From Caldilineaceae bacterium (GTDB lineage: Bacteria > Chloroflexota > Anaerolineae > Caldilineales > Caldilineaceae): a DNA stretch of 64,000 bases. Location of the stretch: positions 1-64,000 of the forward strand of contig JAJEBF010000003.1 of assembly GCA_022824025.1 (NCBI GenBank). The letters run 5' to 3'. Made by a program: the position numbers and the translations under genes. A model generated the notes under the pieces. It was not told the DNA's origin and made no database searches. It was given only the letters and a program-made list of their open reading frames with translations. Positions 1 to 8,591 of the stretch are shown in pieces (within the stretch, counting starts at the first letter, position 1; each line of letters starts with the position of its first letter).

Positions 1-513
1 TTCGCCTGGACTCGCCGCCGGCAACTCCGCCTCCTCGTTGCTTACCTGAAGATGCACCGGGCCGGGCCGGCCCTGCATCGCCAGCGCAACGGTTGGCGCC
101 ACCTCCGCCGCGGCATTTTGGGGCGTCACCTTCAGCGTTCGCTTGGTGATCGGCGCCAATATGGCCTGCAAGTCCACGACCTGGTGCGTGTAGTCCGGCA
201 GAAGCGAATCCGGTTTCTGCGCCGTAATCAGGACGACCGGCGCCCGGTCCAGCCACGCGTGCCCGATGCCCGGCACGGCGTTGAGCGCGCCCGGCCCCAG
301 CGTCGTAAGAACGCAGCCGGGACTCCCCGTCGCCCGCGCATACGCGTCCGCCGCGAACACCGCGCTCTGCTCATGGTGCATCAGCTCAAATCGGATACCC
401 ACCCGCAGCATCGCCTCCAGGACTGAGACGACCTCTCCGCCCGGCATCCCGAAAACAACTCGGACACCGGCTTCATGAAGAGACTGAGCGATCGTTTCGG
501 CAACAGTGGCCAT
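1..513 (-). CDS. Thiamine-diphosphate-binding enzyme, N-terminal part (acetolactate-synthase-like)
   Basis: Partial: the gene runs off the left edge of the window, leaving about 171 N-terminal residues. They match the Pyr domain of ThDP enzymes such as acetolactate synthase and benzoylformate or sulfopyruvate decarboxylase. Seen are the opening VFGMPGGEV, the cofactor-activating glutamate in MHHEQSAVFAADAYAR, and the TTLGPGALNAVPGI segment. The ATG at 513-511 lies 19 bases after the mtnP stop, so the two genes are probably co-transcribed. The central FAD-like domain and the C-terminal PP domain with the GDG metal motif are outside the window, so the substrate cannot be named. A link to methionine salvage through mtnP is possible but is only inference from position. 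Confidence 0.85.
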   Translation of the reverse strand, partial: MATVAETIAQSLHEAGVRVVFGMPGGEVVSVLEAMLRVGIRFELMHHEQSAVFAADAYARATGSPGCVLTTLGPGALNAVPGIGHAWLDRAPVVLITAQKPDSLLPDYTHQVVDLQAILAPITKRTLKVTPQNAAAEVAPTVALAMQGRPGPVHLQVSNEEAELPAASPGE

Positions 514-532
514 GGCGGTAAACGCGTCCTTC

Positions 533-1420
533 CTAGCGTTCGAAGTATTTCCCGACGATCAGTTCCAGCCGGTCGATTACTTCCTGCGGAACGGTCTTTT
601 TGTCGGTGATGAGCGCGTCATGAAGCGCATCGGCGAAAGGCGAGGGCCCGCTGTTTGCCAGCTGTTCGATGGCGTTCGCGACCGCTTCCAGAGCCACCTG
701 GGCGTTCTGCATCAACACTCTGATCACGGCCTCGACAGTCACCGCCTCCTCGGTCTCATGCCAGACATCATAGTCGGTCACATGGGCCATGCACGCGTAG
801 CTCATCTCTGCCTCTCTGGCGAGGAAGGCCTCCGGGGTCGTGGTCATCCCGATGATGTCCATCCCCAGTTGCCGGAAGATCAAGCTTTCGGCCCGAGTGC
901 TGAATCGCGGCCCTTCGATCGTGACAAAATTGCCCCCCATATGGGCCGTGGCCCCTGCCTGTTCGACCGCCCGGCAGCAGATCTCACTGAGGTACTCGCA
1001 AAAGGGATGCGCGACGCTCACATGGGCGACCAGCCCTTCGGTTCCCACATCCGGGTCATCGAAGAAGCTGAGGCCCCGCAGCCTTGTGCGGTCATATATC
1101 TGGTCCGGAATTACGATATCCCCGGGGCGAAGCGCCTCCTGCAGGCTGCCGCAGGCGCTGACTGCAATCAGATACTCCACCCCCAGCATCTTGAAACCGT
1201 AAATGTTCGCTCGCTGGTTGAGCCGTGTCGGGCTGATGCGATGCCCCCGCCCGTGTCGCGCAAGAAACGCAACCCTCTGGCCATGGAGCGTACCCACAAT
1301 GTATGCGTCCGACGGCTTGCCGAAAGGTGTGTGCAGGTCGATCTCTTCGACGTTGGAAAGCGACTCCATCTGGTAGACGCCGCTTCCGCCAATGACTCCA
1401 AAACGGACTGGTTCTGACAT
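533..1420 (-). CDS. mtnP: S-methyl-5'-thioadenosine phosphorylase
   Basis: Phosphorolysis of methylthioadenosine to adenine and methylthioribose-1-phosphate, the entry to methionine salvage after polyamine synthesis; cytosolic. 295 aa, the normal length. Family marks are the N-terminal GVIGGSGVYQ phosphate loop, RHGRGHRISP, the SACGSL segment, EGPRFSTRAES, GMTTTPEAFLAREAE and the base-recognition segment VTDYDVWH, which resembles MTAP enzymes more than purine nucleoside phosphorylases. The ATG at 1420 has a GGAG seven bases upstream. It is first in a pair with the ThDP enzyme downstream. Other mtn genes are not nearby. Purine nucleoside phosphorylase is the main alternative. Confidence 0.93.
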   Translation of the reverse strand: MSEPVRFGVIGGSGVYQMESLSNVEEIDLHTPFGKPSDAYIVGTLHGQRVAFLARHGRGHRISPTRLNQRANIYGFKMLGVEYLIAVSACGSLQEALRPGDIVIPDQIYDRTRLRGLSFFDDPDVGTEGLVAHVSVAHPFCEYLSEICCRAVEQAGATAHMGGNFVTIEGPRFSTRAESLIFRQLGMDIIGMTTTPEAFLAREAEMSYACMAHVTDYDVWHETEEAVTVEAVIRVLMQNAQVALEAVANAIEQLANSGPSPFADALHDALITDKKTVPQEVIDRLELIVGKYFER

Positions 1421-1502
1421 AAAAAAACTCCGTGTCTTGGTGAAATCCCCTTGCTCTGCGCCTATCCCGTATCTGCTCAGGCGCCCCGCGCTTTCTCAGC
1501 CC

Positions 1503-1982
1503 TCACCGCGTCGCCAGAAGAGCCGCGGCCGTACCCAGGACGCCAGTGCGGCCGCGATTGTTTAGCACGGGGAAGCGGATCCGTGCGATCCCTCCTGTCC
1601 GTCCCAGGAAAATCTTGCCCTCTCTTTCGTAGTCGCGTCGCACCGTGTCTCCCGAAAACTGGGGCCAAATCGAGAAATACGCGATTTGCGCCCCTTCATC
1701 ATATCGGACGGTCTCCGAAGGAAGCGGTTCGTCGGCGCGAAAGGAGACTTCCTCGCCCGAAGCGCGTAGCCAGCGTCCAAGTCCGAGACGCTTGTGGTCC
1801 TGTATACTCACCCCAATCAACCGATAATCCGACAAATGAGCCACGATGTCAGCCGTTGTCCAACTGTCGGCATCCGGCCTGGTTCCCGAAAAACGCAGGT
1901 CAATCATATCCTTGCGCCGCAGCCAGACAGTCCGAAACGGCAGCCCATAGGCGCGTACGTTTGTGCGAAATTCGCCAGTCAT
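1503..1982 (-). CDS. Conserved-looking hypothetical protein, 159 aa
   Basis: I do not recognise this family. The ATG at 1982 overlaps the stop of the upstream membrane-protein gene by four bases (ATGA), which fixes the start and implies translational coupling. An upstream in-frame extension would lie inside that gene and is unlikely. The product is soluble, mixed alpha/beta, rich in Arg and Asp, with a WTTADIVAHLSDYRLIG segment in the middle and no signal peptide or membrane helix. It is the last gene of a thioesterase / membrane protein / unknown trio. A function related to the partner membrane protein is possible but not demonstrable here. Confidence 0.7.
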   Translation of the reverse strand: MTGEFRTNVRAYGLPFRTVWLRRKDMIDLRFSGTRPDADSWTTADIVAHLSDYRLIGVSIQDHKRLGLGRWLRASGEEVSFRADEPLPSETVRYDEGAQIAYFSIWPQFSGDTVRRDYEREGKIFLGRTGGIARIRFPVLNNRGRTGVLGTAAALLATR

Positions 1983-2788
1983 TTTCTCACCAAAAAAACA
2001 ATGTCTCTGAGCCCGTGCCCGAGCAGGGCTGCCAGCCCTGCAACCATAGCTGCCGGACCCCAACCGATTTCAGGCGGTTGCCCGTACAGTTCTGCGAGTG
2101 TGGGCAAGATTTGACGAAACTGGACCAGGGGAAAGTACATGGCGGAAACGGCCAGCGCCGCGGGAACGAGGACGCTCAGAAACGCCACTGTCCACACGGC
2201 TCTCCGCAGAAATTCTCGCCGATTCGCGCCGGTCCCAGGACCATCCTCCCTCTCAATCAAGGACCGGGGTGAATAAAGCAGCGCCGCAAATGGGCTCAAC
2301 GCGGCCAGGGCCAGGCAACCGACCATCACTAACGTCTGCAATCGAAACTCCGACGTCAGCAGCAGGCGCGGTGTCCAGGCAGGGGGCAGCAAGTTGAGCG
2401 CGGCCACAACTGCCATCAACAGAAACGCAACACGCAGGGGCCAGCCACAGCAGGGCAGGCTCGCTTCGCCTCCTGCCCCGGCATTCGCCCCACCTGCCTC
2501 CCCTGAAGGCGCCGGACCCCGGCGAAAGGCATTCAAGCTGAGGCTCACGCTCACCGCGACCAGGGGCAGATAGAACCCCTCGCGCCAGAGCCGTATCTCA
2601 CCCTGCTGCACCGGATGGAGAAACTTCACCAACTCCCCCAAGTCCAGCCCCAGCACGGCCAGCCCCGCCGCCTTGTGATCGATCCAGGGGCGGACATAGC
2701 CGGTGAACGTGACCAGCGCGCCAACAGGCAACAACCATCGGTGCAGCGGTTTCAAGGATTGGGCAACGCGAATTCGAATAGAAGCCAT
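1979..2788 (-). CDS. Multi-pass membrane protein of unknown function
   Basis: 269 aa from the ATG at 2788 (MASIRIRVAQ), chosen because it lies 19 bases after the thioesterase stop; longer in-frame starts overlap that gene. About five hydrophobic segments are visible: one near residues 15-35, one around the SLSLNAF stretch, two before and after the SPFAALLYS loop, and a C-terminal pair. A low-complexity Gly/Ala-rich loop separates the second and third. No transporter or enzyme motif is seen. Its four-base stop overlap with the next gene suggests the two products work together. Confidence 0.75.
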   Translation of the reverse strand: MASIRIRVAQSLKPLHRWLLPVGALVTFTGYVRPWIDHKAAGLAVLGLDLGELVKFLHPVQQGEIRLWREGFYLPLVAVSVSLSLNAFRRGPAPSGEAGGANAGAGGEASLPCCGWPLRVAFLLMAVVAALNLLPPAWTPRLLLTSEFRLQTLVMVGCLALAALSPFAALLYSPRSLIEREDGPGTGANRREFLRRAVWTVAFLSVLVPAALAVSAMYFPLVQFRQILPTLAELYGQPPEIGWGPAAMVAGLAALLGHGLRDIVFLVRK

Positions 2789-2807
2789 CGGCGGGGCAAA
2801 GCGGACC

Positions 2808-3299
2808 TCAATCCACCTCCTCCTTCTGTCTTCCTGCACGTATGAGCCGCTGTCGCTGCCGCTCCTGGCCCTCTGCAAAACGGCGGCGTTCCTCTTCGCC
2901 TGTCAGTTCGAGCCGCGGCACCTCGGTCGGCTGTCCCAGGTCATCCAGGGCGACGAAAATGTAGTAGGCGCTGTTGGTATGCGCAATTCCGCCGGTCAAC
3001 AGGTCTTCCGCCTCGACAATCACCTCAACTTCCATCGAACTCCGCCCAACATAGGTAATCCGCCCGCGCAGCCTCAACAACTGCCCAACCCGAACCGGCT
3101 GGTGAAAGGCCATGCTGTCTACCGCGACGGTCACGGCCACGCGCCGGGCGTGGCGGGCAGCGGTGATGCCGCCGCACTCGTCGCACAGCTTCAGGAGCAC
3201 GCCGCCATGTACATTGCCCAGCAGGTTGGCATGCTCAGGATTCATTATCTGGCTGATTCGCGTCATCGAATCAGCGACGGTCCTGCTCCTGGAGTTCAT
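2808..3299 (-). CDS. Acyl-CoA thioesterase, hotdog fold
   Basis: Hydrolyses acyl-CoA to free acid and CoA in the cytosol. About 163 aa; the single hotdog domain carries the family core NPEHANLLGNVHGGVLLKLCDECGG, in which the acidic residue after the GNVHGG turn sits on the long helix, followed by a short charged C-terminal tail rich in Arg and Glu. This is the YciA/BACH-type family rather than the 4-hydroxybenzoyl-CoA type. I chose the ATG at 3299 (MNSRSRTV). A GTG at 3347 that overlaps the glycosyltransferase stop (GTGA) is a real alternative adding 16 residues. Confidence 0.85.
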   Translation of the reverse strand: MNSRSRTVADSMTRISQIMNPEHANLLGNVHGGVLLKLCDECGGITAARHARRVAVTVAVDSMAFHQPVRVGQLLRLRGRITYVGRSSMEVEVIVEAEDLLTGGIAHTNSAYYIFVALDDLGQPTEVPRLELTGEEERRRFAEGQERQRQRLIRAGRQKEEVD

Positions 3300-3343
3300 C
3301 GTCCCTTCCGTCCCTGTGGAATCGAATGCATTGTACCATAGGC

Positions 3344-4483
3344 TCACGACAGCGCGCGTTCGTAGGCGTCCAGCAGCTGGCTCAAGCTGCGATCCCAGGT
3401 AAAGCCGCGCGCGTGGATCTCCCCGGCCTCTGCCAGCCGGGCGCGCAGCCCACGATCGCCGGCCAGGCGGGTGACCCCGTCGGCGATGCTGTCGACCGAT
3501 TCGGCATCCACATAGAGCGCGCCCTCCCCGCCCGCCTCCGGCAGGCAGGAGTTGTCCGCCGTCAGAACAGGCGTCCCGCAGGCAAGCGATTCGATAATCG
3601 GAAGGCCGAACCCTTCATAGAGTGAAGGGTAGGCGAAAAACTCCGCGGCCGAGTAGAGAGCGGGCAGATCAGCATCGGCTACAAACCCCGGAAAGTGGAC
3701 CTCCTCCTCCAATCCGAGTTTCCGCACCGCGGCGAAAATCCCCTCAAAAAGCCAGCCCTTCTTGCCGCCAATGACCAGCCTGTGCCGCAAGCCCCCATCC
3801 CGGCGCGCGGCATGAAAGGCGTAAATCAGCCTGGCATAGTTCTTGCGGGGCTCCAGCGTGCTCAGGGCAAACACGTAGGGTCCCTCTCCGATCGCGTACT
3901 TCTTGCGCACGGCCTGCAACGCCTCCGGGTCCGACACGCGGCGAAACCGGCCATGGTCCACCGCACCCTGTACAACGCTGATCCGTCCCGCGAGTCGCGG
4001 CCACCTCGACTCCAGGTCCAGCGCCGTATTGCGGCTGTCCGCGATCAGGTGGTCCGCCCGCCCAATGCTGCGGGGCACGACCACATTGAGATAGTGGTGA
4101 AGCGAAGGCATGGCGGCTTCGGGGTAGTGCAAGAAGGCCAGATCGTGAACGGTCAGGATCTTTCTCCTTGCGTTTACCGGCGCCATCACAAAGTCGGTTG
4201 CATGAAAGAGCTCGACGCCGCCTCCGGTCAGCCACTCAACCCGTGGAAAAGGAAGATTAAGGCGGTGCCACATGCGCGTCAGATTCCGCTCGGAGACTAG
4301 GGGAAACGTGTCGAGCGGGAGAGGGCTGTCCCCTCGTTCGACCTGCGTAACCCTCCCGGCAACGAAAAGAGAGATGTCATAGCCCGGATTCTGCGCAACC
4401 AGCGCCCCGACCTGCCCGCGTATGATTCGACCTATGCCCGCCGTTTGGCGCACAGCCGGCGTGTAATCAATAACCAGCTTCAT
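3344..4483 (-). CDS. GT4-family glycosyltransferase
   Basis: Retaining GT-B glycosyltransferase that moves a sugar from a nucleotide donor to a glycan; probably peripheral on the cytoplasmic membrane. 379 aa from the ATG at 4483 (MKLVIDYTP). The start is fixed by a four-base ATGA overlap with gtrA; a longer frame upstream runs through gtrA and is spurious. The N-terminal half has GIGRIIRGQV and a HDLAFLHYPEA segment. The C-terminal donor domain has LEPRKNYARLIYAF, GGKKGW, VHFPGFV and the E-x7-E region in PSLYEGFGLPIIESLACGTPVL. The last gene of a polysaccharide set with gtrA and an O-antigen-ligase-like gene; donor and acceptor unknown. Confidence 0.92.
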   Translation of the reverse strand: MKLVIDYTPAVRQTAGIGRIIRGQVGALVAQNPGYDISLFVAGRVTQVERGDSPLPLDTFPLVSERNLTRMWHRLNLPFPRVEWLTGGGVELFHATDFVMAPVNARRKILTVHDLAFLHYPEAAMPSLHHYLNVVVPRSIGRADHLIADSRNTALDLESRWPRLAGRISVVQGAVDHGRFRRVSDPEALQAVRKKYAIGEGPYVFALSTLEPRKNYARLIYAFHAARRDGGLRHRLVIGGKKGWLFEGIFAAVRKLGLEEEVHFPGFVADADLPALYSAAEFFAYPSLYEGFGLPIIESLACGTPVLTADNSCLPEAGGEGALYVDAESVDSIADGVTRLAGDRGLRARLAEAGEIHARGFTWDRSLSQLLDAYERALS

Positions 4484-4962
4484 TGCCCTTTGAAGGTCCA
4501 CAAACGGTTGGCCGCGAAGTTCCAGAAAAGCACAACGCCGATGGAAAAGAATTTGGCAAAAATGTAGCTGGCCCTGAATCCAGTCGCTTCGCTTGAAAGC
4601 AGTTCGATCCAGATTGGGCGCAATGACTGATCTACATACATCAGTATGATTGAATTTATTCCCAGTCCAACAAGACTGACAAGGCCGAACTTCAGCAGGA
4701 GTCTTCGTTTGCTCTGAACCCGGCTTTCGGGGAATGTCCACCATCGATTCAGCAGAAAGTTCTGCAGAACAGCGGCGCAGAAGCCAAAGCCGCCCGCGAC
4801 AACAGGCAGGAATCCGGCAATTTCGACCAGGAGTATCAGGATCGTGAAGTCGGTCAGCGCGCCCAACGCGCCGACAATTGCGAACTTTATAAACCTGAGC
4901 GTCTCTTTGCGTCCGACGCTGCCAAGAAGCAGTTGTCTGGTCCGACTCAACTGTGTCTCCAT
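4480..4962 (-). CDS. GtrA-family membrane protein
   Basis: Small four-helix membrane protein of the GtrA/DPMS family, thought to help move polyprenyl-phosphate-linked sugars across the membrane. 160 aa, usual length. Seen are FIKFAIVGALGALTDFTI at the first helix, QNFLLNRWWTF between helices two and three, a third helix in LVSLVGLGINSIILMYV, and the closing FWNFAANRLWTF, the repeated N-R-x-W-T-F signature. Sits between the O-antigen-ligase-like gene (61-base gap) and the glycosyltransferase (four-base overlap), so the three are one unit. Confidence 0.9.
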   Translation of the reverse strand: METQLSRTRQLLLGSVGRKETLRFIKFAIVGALGALTDFTILILLVEIAGFLPVVAGGFGFCAAVLQNFLLNRWWTFPESRVQSKRRLLLKFGLVSLVGLGINSIILMYVDQSLRPIWIELLSSEATGFRASYIFAKFFSIGVVLFWNFAANRLWTFKGQ

Positions 4963-5023
4963 ATCGCGAATGGACCGGCCAGCCAGTCCCGGCCAGCCGC
5001 AAGCCGAAAGCGTCCACCGCTCT

Positions 5024-6649
5024 CTACGCTACGTCTACCGCCTTCCGCCGCCCTACACGCACAGAACAGTCTCCGGCCTGTACCGCGGGGCGGAAACAAG
5101 GCCGCGCGGCGGCCAGAGCCGCGGCTGCGCCCAGCCAAAGCGCCACATGCAAGTACATTCCCTGAACAAAGAGATTGTCAAACAGGTGATGAACTGACAG
5201 GTGGACGATCACGCCCAAAACGCCGAGGAAGAAAGCTGCCTTCCACCCGCTCGAAGGATCGAGAGAATATAGCCCCGACGGCGTTGCGCGCCGGGTGAGC
5301 CCGTTCTCATCGCCTTCCTGCGCAGCTCTCTTGCGAACGAAAATAAGCCAGCAGACAACGCCGGTCCAGAGAGCCAAATATGCGGTCAACCCGACCAATC
5401 CGTTTTCGGCCAAAACGTTCAGGTATGTATTGTGTGCGTGACCCAACGGGTCTTCCCAGCGCGGCAACCGCACCTGCGGATAGACCGCCGTATAGTTTCC
5501 CGGCCCTACGCCCAGCCAGGGCGACATCTCCCACATGCGCAACGCGGCGATCCAATGGGCCAACCGTTCAATGACCGAGAAGTTGCTGTCCGTAACCGGC
5601 TGCTGAACAACCTCCCACATGCCGCCTCCCAGATAGGCGGGCAGATCGGCTATGCGGTCGGTCAGAGACTTGGGAATGAAGCGGTAGGCAAGCGGACCGA
5701 CCAATAGCAACAGCGCCCCGCCCATAAGGGCGGCAATCTTTATGATCCTCCCGATTTGAAAGAACAAGACAACCCCGACACCGGCGGCCGCGCCGAGCCA
5801 GCCTCCCCGACTCCAGCTCGCCAGGAGACCAGTTCCAATCAGCCCAACTGCCGCTCCGTACATGAGAGTGCCCATCAGGGCGCGGCCCAGGCCGGCAGGC
5901 GGGCGTCTGAAGAGCGAACTGAAGTTAGCAAGCAAAAGGGCAACCGCCACCGGCAATGTCAAACCAAGGTAACCGGCAAATGGATTTGGCTGTCCGAACG
6001 TCCCGGCAGCCCGCATGAATCGTTCCAATACGAGGAAGTGCGGTGGCCCAATGCGGAAGATGAACTGGTAAACGCCGAGCGCGGCCTGCAGCGCCCCTCC
6101 TGTCAAAAGCCCCCATACCAGCCAGCGCGCCTGCCGCGGCGACAGCGCCTCCGGGATCAGCAGAATCACGAGCAGCATCTGAAGCCACTTGATCACACCC
6201 TCAATCGCCTCCCGCACGTCAATCGCCTGGGTCAGGGAGAGCAGAAGCGCGACCAGGTAGATGCTGAACAAGACCGGCATCAGGCTGGGAGTGAGGCGAA
6301 GCCTTCCCTTTCGTACGCCGTCCAGAAACCACAGCAGAACTGCAGCCCCAAGCAAGAGGTCCGCCAAGCTGAGCGGCCCCATCTTGAAGCCGCTGGCAAA
6401 TGGCAATGCGACCGCAAGGCCAATCCAGATCAGATGCGGGAAACGGACCAGAACGAGTCCACCGCCGCCCGCTGCGATCAGGGCCGCGGTCCAAAGCAAC
6501 GGCAGTTCCGCCAGCAGCCAGGCCAGGCCAATCAGCCCAACGAAGGCAGCCGCGCTTCGAATCCAAACGCCTTCAGTGGCCCGCGCCTCGTGTGGGAGAC
6601 CCGGCTGGCCGCCGTCCAGTGGCAACCTGCCCGCCCAACTCCGCCACAT
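5024..6649 (-). CDS. O-antigen ligase / O-antigen polymerase-like membrane protein
   Basis: Polytopic protein of the Wzy_C (O-antigen ligase) superfamily, which in other bacteria joins or polymerises lipid-linked glycans on the outer face of the cytoplasmic membrane. About 541 aa from the ATG at 6649; a TTG three codons earlier is possible. Around twelve hydrophobic segments are visible. The family's large periplasmic loop carries the typical end WLGVGPGNYTAVYPQVRLP and GHAHNTYLNVLAENGLVGL, where the His in HAHN is the conserved position. In a monoderm-type bacterium it more likely makes a wall or capsular polysaccharide or glycosylates proteins than builds LPS. Product not predictable. Confidence 0.88.
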   Translation of the reverse strand: MWRSWAGRLPLDGGQPGLPHEARATEGVWIRSAAAFVGLIGLAWLLAELPLLWTAALIAAGGGGLVLVRFPHLIWIGLAVALPFASGFKMGPLSLADLLLGAAVLLWFLDGVRKGRLRLTPSLMPVLFSIYLVALLLSLTQAIDVREAIEGVIKWLQMLLVILLIPEALSPRQARWLVWGLLTGGALQAALGVYQFIFRIGPPHFLVLERFMRAAGTFGQPNPFAGYLGLTLPVAVALLLANFSSLFRRPPAGLGRALMGTLMYGAAVGLIGTGLLASWSRGGWLGAAAGVGVVLFFQIGRIIKIAALMGGALLLLVGPLAYRFIPKSLTDRIADLPAYLGGGMWEVVQQPVTDSNFSVIERLAHWIAALRMWEMSPWLGVGPGNYTAVYPQVRLPRWEDPLGHAHNTYLNVLAENGLVGLTAYLALWTGVVCWLIFVRKRAAQEGDENGLTRRATPSGLYSLDPSSGWKAAFFLGVLGVIVHLSVHHLFDNLFVQGMYLHVALWLGAAAALAAARPCFRPAVQAGDCSVRVGRRKAVDVA

Positions 6650-6736
6650 GCCTGACAACCTCTCTCTTGCACGCTGCCCTGTGTTCGCTCAGCTTGCCGG
6701 CTTGAGCCAGGGCAAATCCAACCGCGCCCATGAACT

Positions 6737-6765
6737 AAAATTCCCGGACACGCATTGCCCGGGAA
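6737..6765 (-). terminator. Rho-independent-type terminator after tRNA-Ser
   Basis: On the minus strand, seven perfect base pairs (TTCCCGG/CCGGGAA) with an 11-base loop are followed directly by TTTT. It begins about seven bases past the tRNA 3' end, as expected for a single-gene tRNA unit. Confidence 0.7.
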
Positions 6766-6771
6766 CCTAGG

Positions 6772-6859
<88 letters not shown>

Positions 6860-6866
6860 GTAGCAC

Positions 6867-6890
6867 TCGTGCCGGGTACGCCCGGCACGA
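6867..6890 (-). other. Perfect 10-bp hairpin in the 5' leader of tRNA-Ser
   Basis: TCGTGCCGGG and CCCGGCACGA pair perfectly over ten bases with a TACG loop, eight bases upstream of the tRNA 5' end. There is no T run after it in either direction, so it does not look like an intrinsic terminator. It may shield or guide RNase P processing, or end read-through from the HAD gene upstream. Confidence 0.6.
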
Positions 6891-6893
6891 CAG

Positions 6894-6923
6894 ATCCTAG
6901 CACAATTGTTGAGCGGTGTACAA
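6894..6923 (-). promoter_or_regulatory. Candidate sigma-70 promoter for tRNA-Ser
   Basis: On the minus strand, TTGTAC and TAGGAT are 18 bases apart, with TGC just before the -10 (extended -10 form). Both hexamers are imperfect. Placement about 35 bases upstream of the tRNA is right. Confidence 0.35.
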
Positions 6924-7025
6924 TTTTTTGGCCAATTGTCAGTGCTCAGTAGGGCCCCGTGAATCCCTGCGACGGCAGCAGGCGAAAGAGCCCGGCGCGC
7001 CGGTCAGGCCCTAGCAGACCGACCC

Positions 7026-7721
7026 TCACAGCAGGGCATCGGCCAACTCGGTGAAGTCCTCAACCGTAACGCCCGGCTGGAAAGGCGAGTCCTCGACCGG
7101 CAGCTTATACCGATCCACGTAGGCGGCCTGGAACCCGCACGCACGCGCGCCCACGCAGTCGAAGGCATTGGACGAAACCATCATGCATTCGGAGACCTCC
7201 AGCGACAGCAGGTGGGCTGCCCTCCGATAGACGCCAGGGTGAGGCTTGAACGCGCCATTGCCGGTCGCGGAAATGACCCCATCAAACGGAAACTGCACGC
7301 GGGCCTCGACCAGATGATCCAGGTAGTGCGGGTCCCCGTTGGAGAGAACCACGAGCCTGTACCGTTCATGGAGCCTCTCCAGCGCCGGAACCACCTCCGG
7401 AAACGCGGAAAGTCCTTGCCATGCAGCCATCAGCTCCTGAATCCGTGAATCCGACGGCTCCATCTCGTTCAGCCGAAACACGTAATGCAACGCACGCCGC
7501 ACCGTTTCAAGGTAGCCGGCGTGGCCGACCATCATTATCGTGTCCTGGTACTGCTCCAGCCGCTGTCGCACACGCCACTGATCCCAAAAGAGGTCCGCTG
7601 ATCGGTCGGGCGCTTCCCTTTCAAGCAGCGCAGTGATGGCCGGCTTCAGGCTGCCCCCCAAGTCCAGAATGGTACCGAAAAGGTCAAAAGTCAGCGCAAC
7701 GGCTTCATTTGTACGTGACAC
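7026..7721 (-). CDS. HAD hydrolase, haloacid dehalogenase type II family
   Basis: Cytosolic HAD phosphatase/dehalogenase fold, 231 aa. Motif I is FDLFGTILDL (nucleophile Asp at about residue 13), motif II VVLSNGDP, the motif III lysine lies in FKPHPGVY, and motif IV is in SSNAFDCVGARACGF, the pattern of L-2-haloacid dehalogenases, in which Asn/Ser replaces the second acidic pair. The start is a GTG at 7721, supported by a strong AGGAGG four bases upstream. It stands alone between tRNA-Ser and the next gene, so its real substrate (haloacid or phosphate ester) is open. Confidence 0.88.
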   Translation of the reverse strand: MSRTNEAVALTFDLFGTILDLGGSLKPAITALLEREAPDRSADLFWDQWRVRQRLEQYQDTIMMVGHAGYLETVRRALHYVFRLNEMEPSDSRIQELMAAWQGLSAFPEVVPALERLHERYRLVVLSNGDPHYLDHLVEARVQFPFDGVISATGNGAFKPHPGVYRRAAHLLSLEVSECMMVSSNAFDCVGARACGFQAAYVDRYKLPVEDSPFQPGVTVEDFTELADALL

Positions 7722-7886
7722 GGGCCCTCCTCAGGTATTGGATGTTGAAGAAACAGGTCCGCCGCGCTGCGCGGCGACTCCGCAAAAGCCTAGCATAGGA
7801 TGCGCCTTCTTCCCAATGCAACGACGATTGGCGGCAGAAGACCTTGGATTGGCCGCGACTCGATGTGAATTCGACGGGGGGGCAGT

Positions 7887-8393
7887 TCACTCAGCGGCAA
7901 CTGAGATCGGAACGCGAAGTTGCCCGTCCTCAAAATGAACGCGTCCTTCGGGGCCGGGCTGGAAGGCCAATCTTTCGCCGCTCTCGCGATCGTACAGCCC
8001 AATGCGCAAAGTGTACTCGCCAGGCAACATGCCGGGCGGAAACCTGAGCTGATGCCGGTCAATGTATAGAGCCCTCCTGTTCCACTCGCTTGTCGGCTTC
8101 AGCCCTGCCAGAGGCGGCCCATCGAACTGATCGGTCCTCTCTCCCTGAGAGTTGTGGAGATGGATATAGACGATCCAGTCTTTCTCCACCGCTCCCACTG
8201 TATCGAAGAAAAGGCGCAGAGAGACTCCTTCGCGGGCTTCCGCCAGGTCATAGCCCTGAATGCGCACACTGTCAGCCGTATCTGGGATGCCTGCCTGCTG
8301 CCAGAGGGGGCTGGTCAGAAGAAAAGTCAGAAGTGCGAGGAAGAGCAGAGGCAGAAATCTGAGGACAAGACTCCGGACAAGAACTCTACGCAT
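7887..8393 (-). CDS. Membrane-anchored single beta-domain protein
   Basis: 168 aa. An N-terminal hydrophobic helix (about residues 8-30, after MRRVLVRSLV) acts as anchor or signal. The rest is one beta-rich domain with the pattern VYIHLHNSQGERTDQFDGPPLAGLK, then W, then IDRHQL, PPGMLPGEYTLRIGLYD and GERL. I recognise this as the extracytoplasmic C-terminal domain often found at the end of ArnT/GT39-like glycosyltransferases in Chloroflexi; here it stands alone with its own anchor. Whether it was split from such an enzyme is not shown. No catalytic residues are evident. Confidence 0.75.
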   Translation of the reverse strand: MRRVLVRSLVLRFLPLLFLALLTFLLTSPLWQQAGIPDTADSVRIQGYDLAEAREGVSLRLFFDTVGAVEKDWIVYIHLHNSQGERTDQFDGPPLAGLKPTSEWNRRALYIDRHQLRFPPGMLPGEYTLRIGLYDRESGERLAFQPGPEGRVHFEDGQLRVPISVAAE

Positions 8394-8591
8394 GGATCAG
8401 ATTGCCGCTGCCATGGCCTGCGGGTCGTCAGCCCCTGGGAGGAGCTTGTGGCCATGGCCAGCGCACGTGAATGAGTCTGGCGAGTGGGATTTCAGGCGCG
8501 GGTCAAGAGAAAAACGCAACGACGCAGACGCCGCCAGAATCTGGCCCTTCAATCTTCGCGCTGAGCGGCAACCCTGCTTGCCAGGCGGCGT

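Noticed and set aside
506-1417. Long open frame on the plus strand opposite mtnP (303 codons)
   Set aside because: It is the antisense of a clear enzyme gene. High GC keeps the opposite frame open; its composition is Arg/His/Pro-rich and matches no family.
7760-7776. Hairpin CGCCGCG-CTG-CGCGGCG as a terminator
   Set aside because: Perfect 7-bp stem, but no T run follows on either strand; it may be a chance feature of GC-rich DNA.
7026-8393. HAD gene and the anchored beta-domain gene as one operon
   Set aside because: They share a strand, but a 165-base gap with a hairpin and a separate ribosome site for the HAD gene make co-transcription uncertain.
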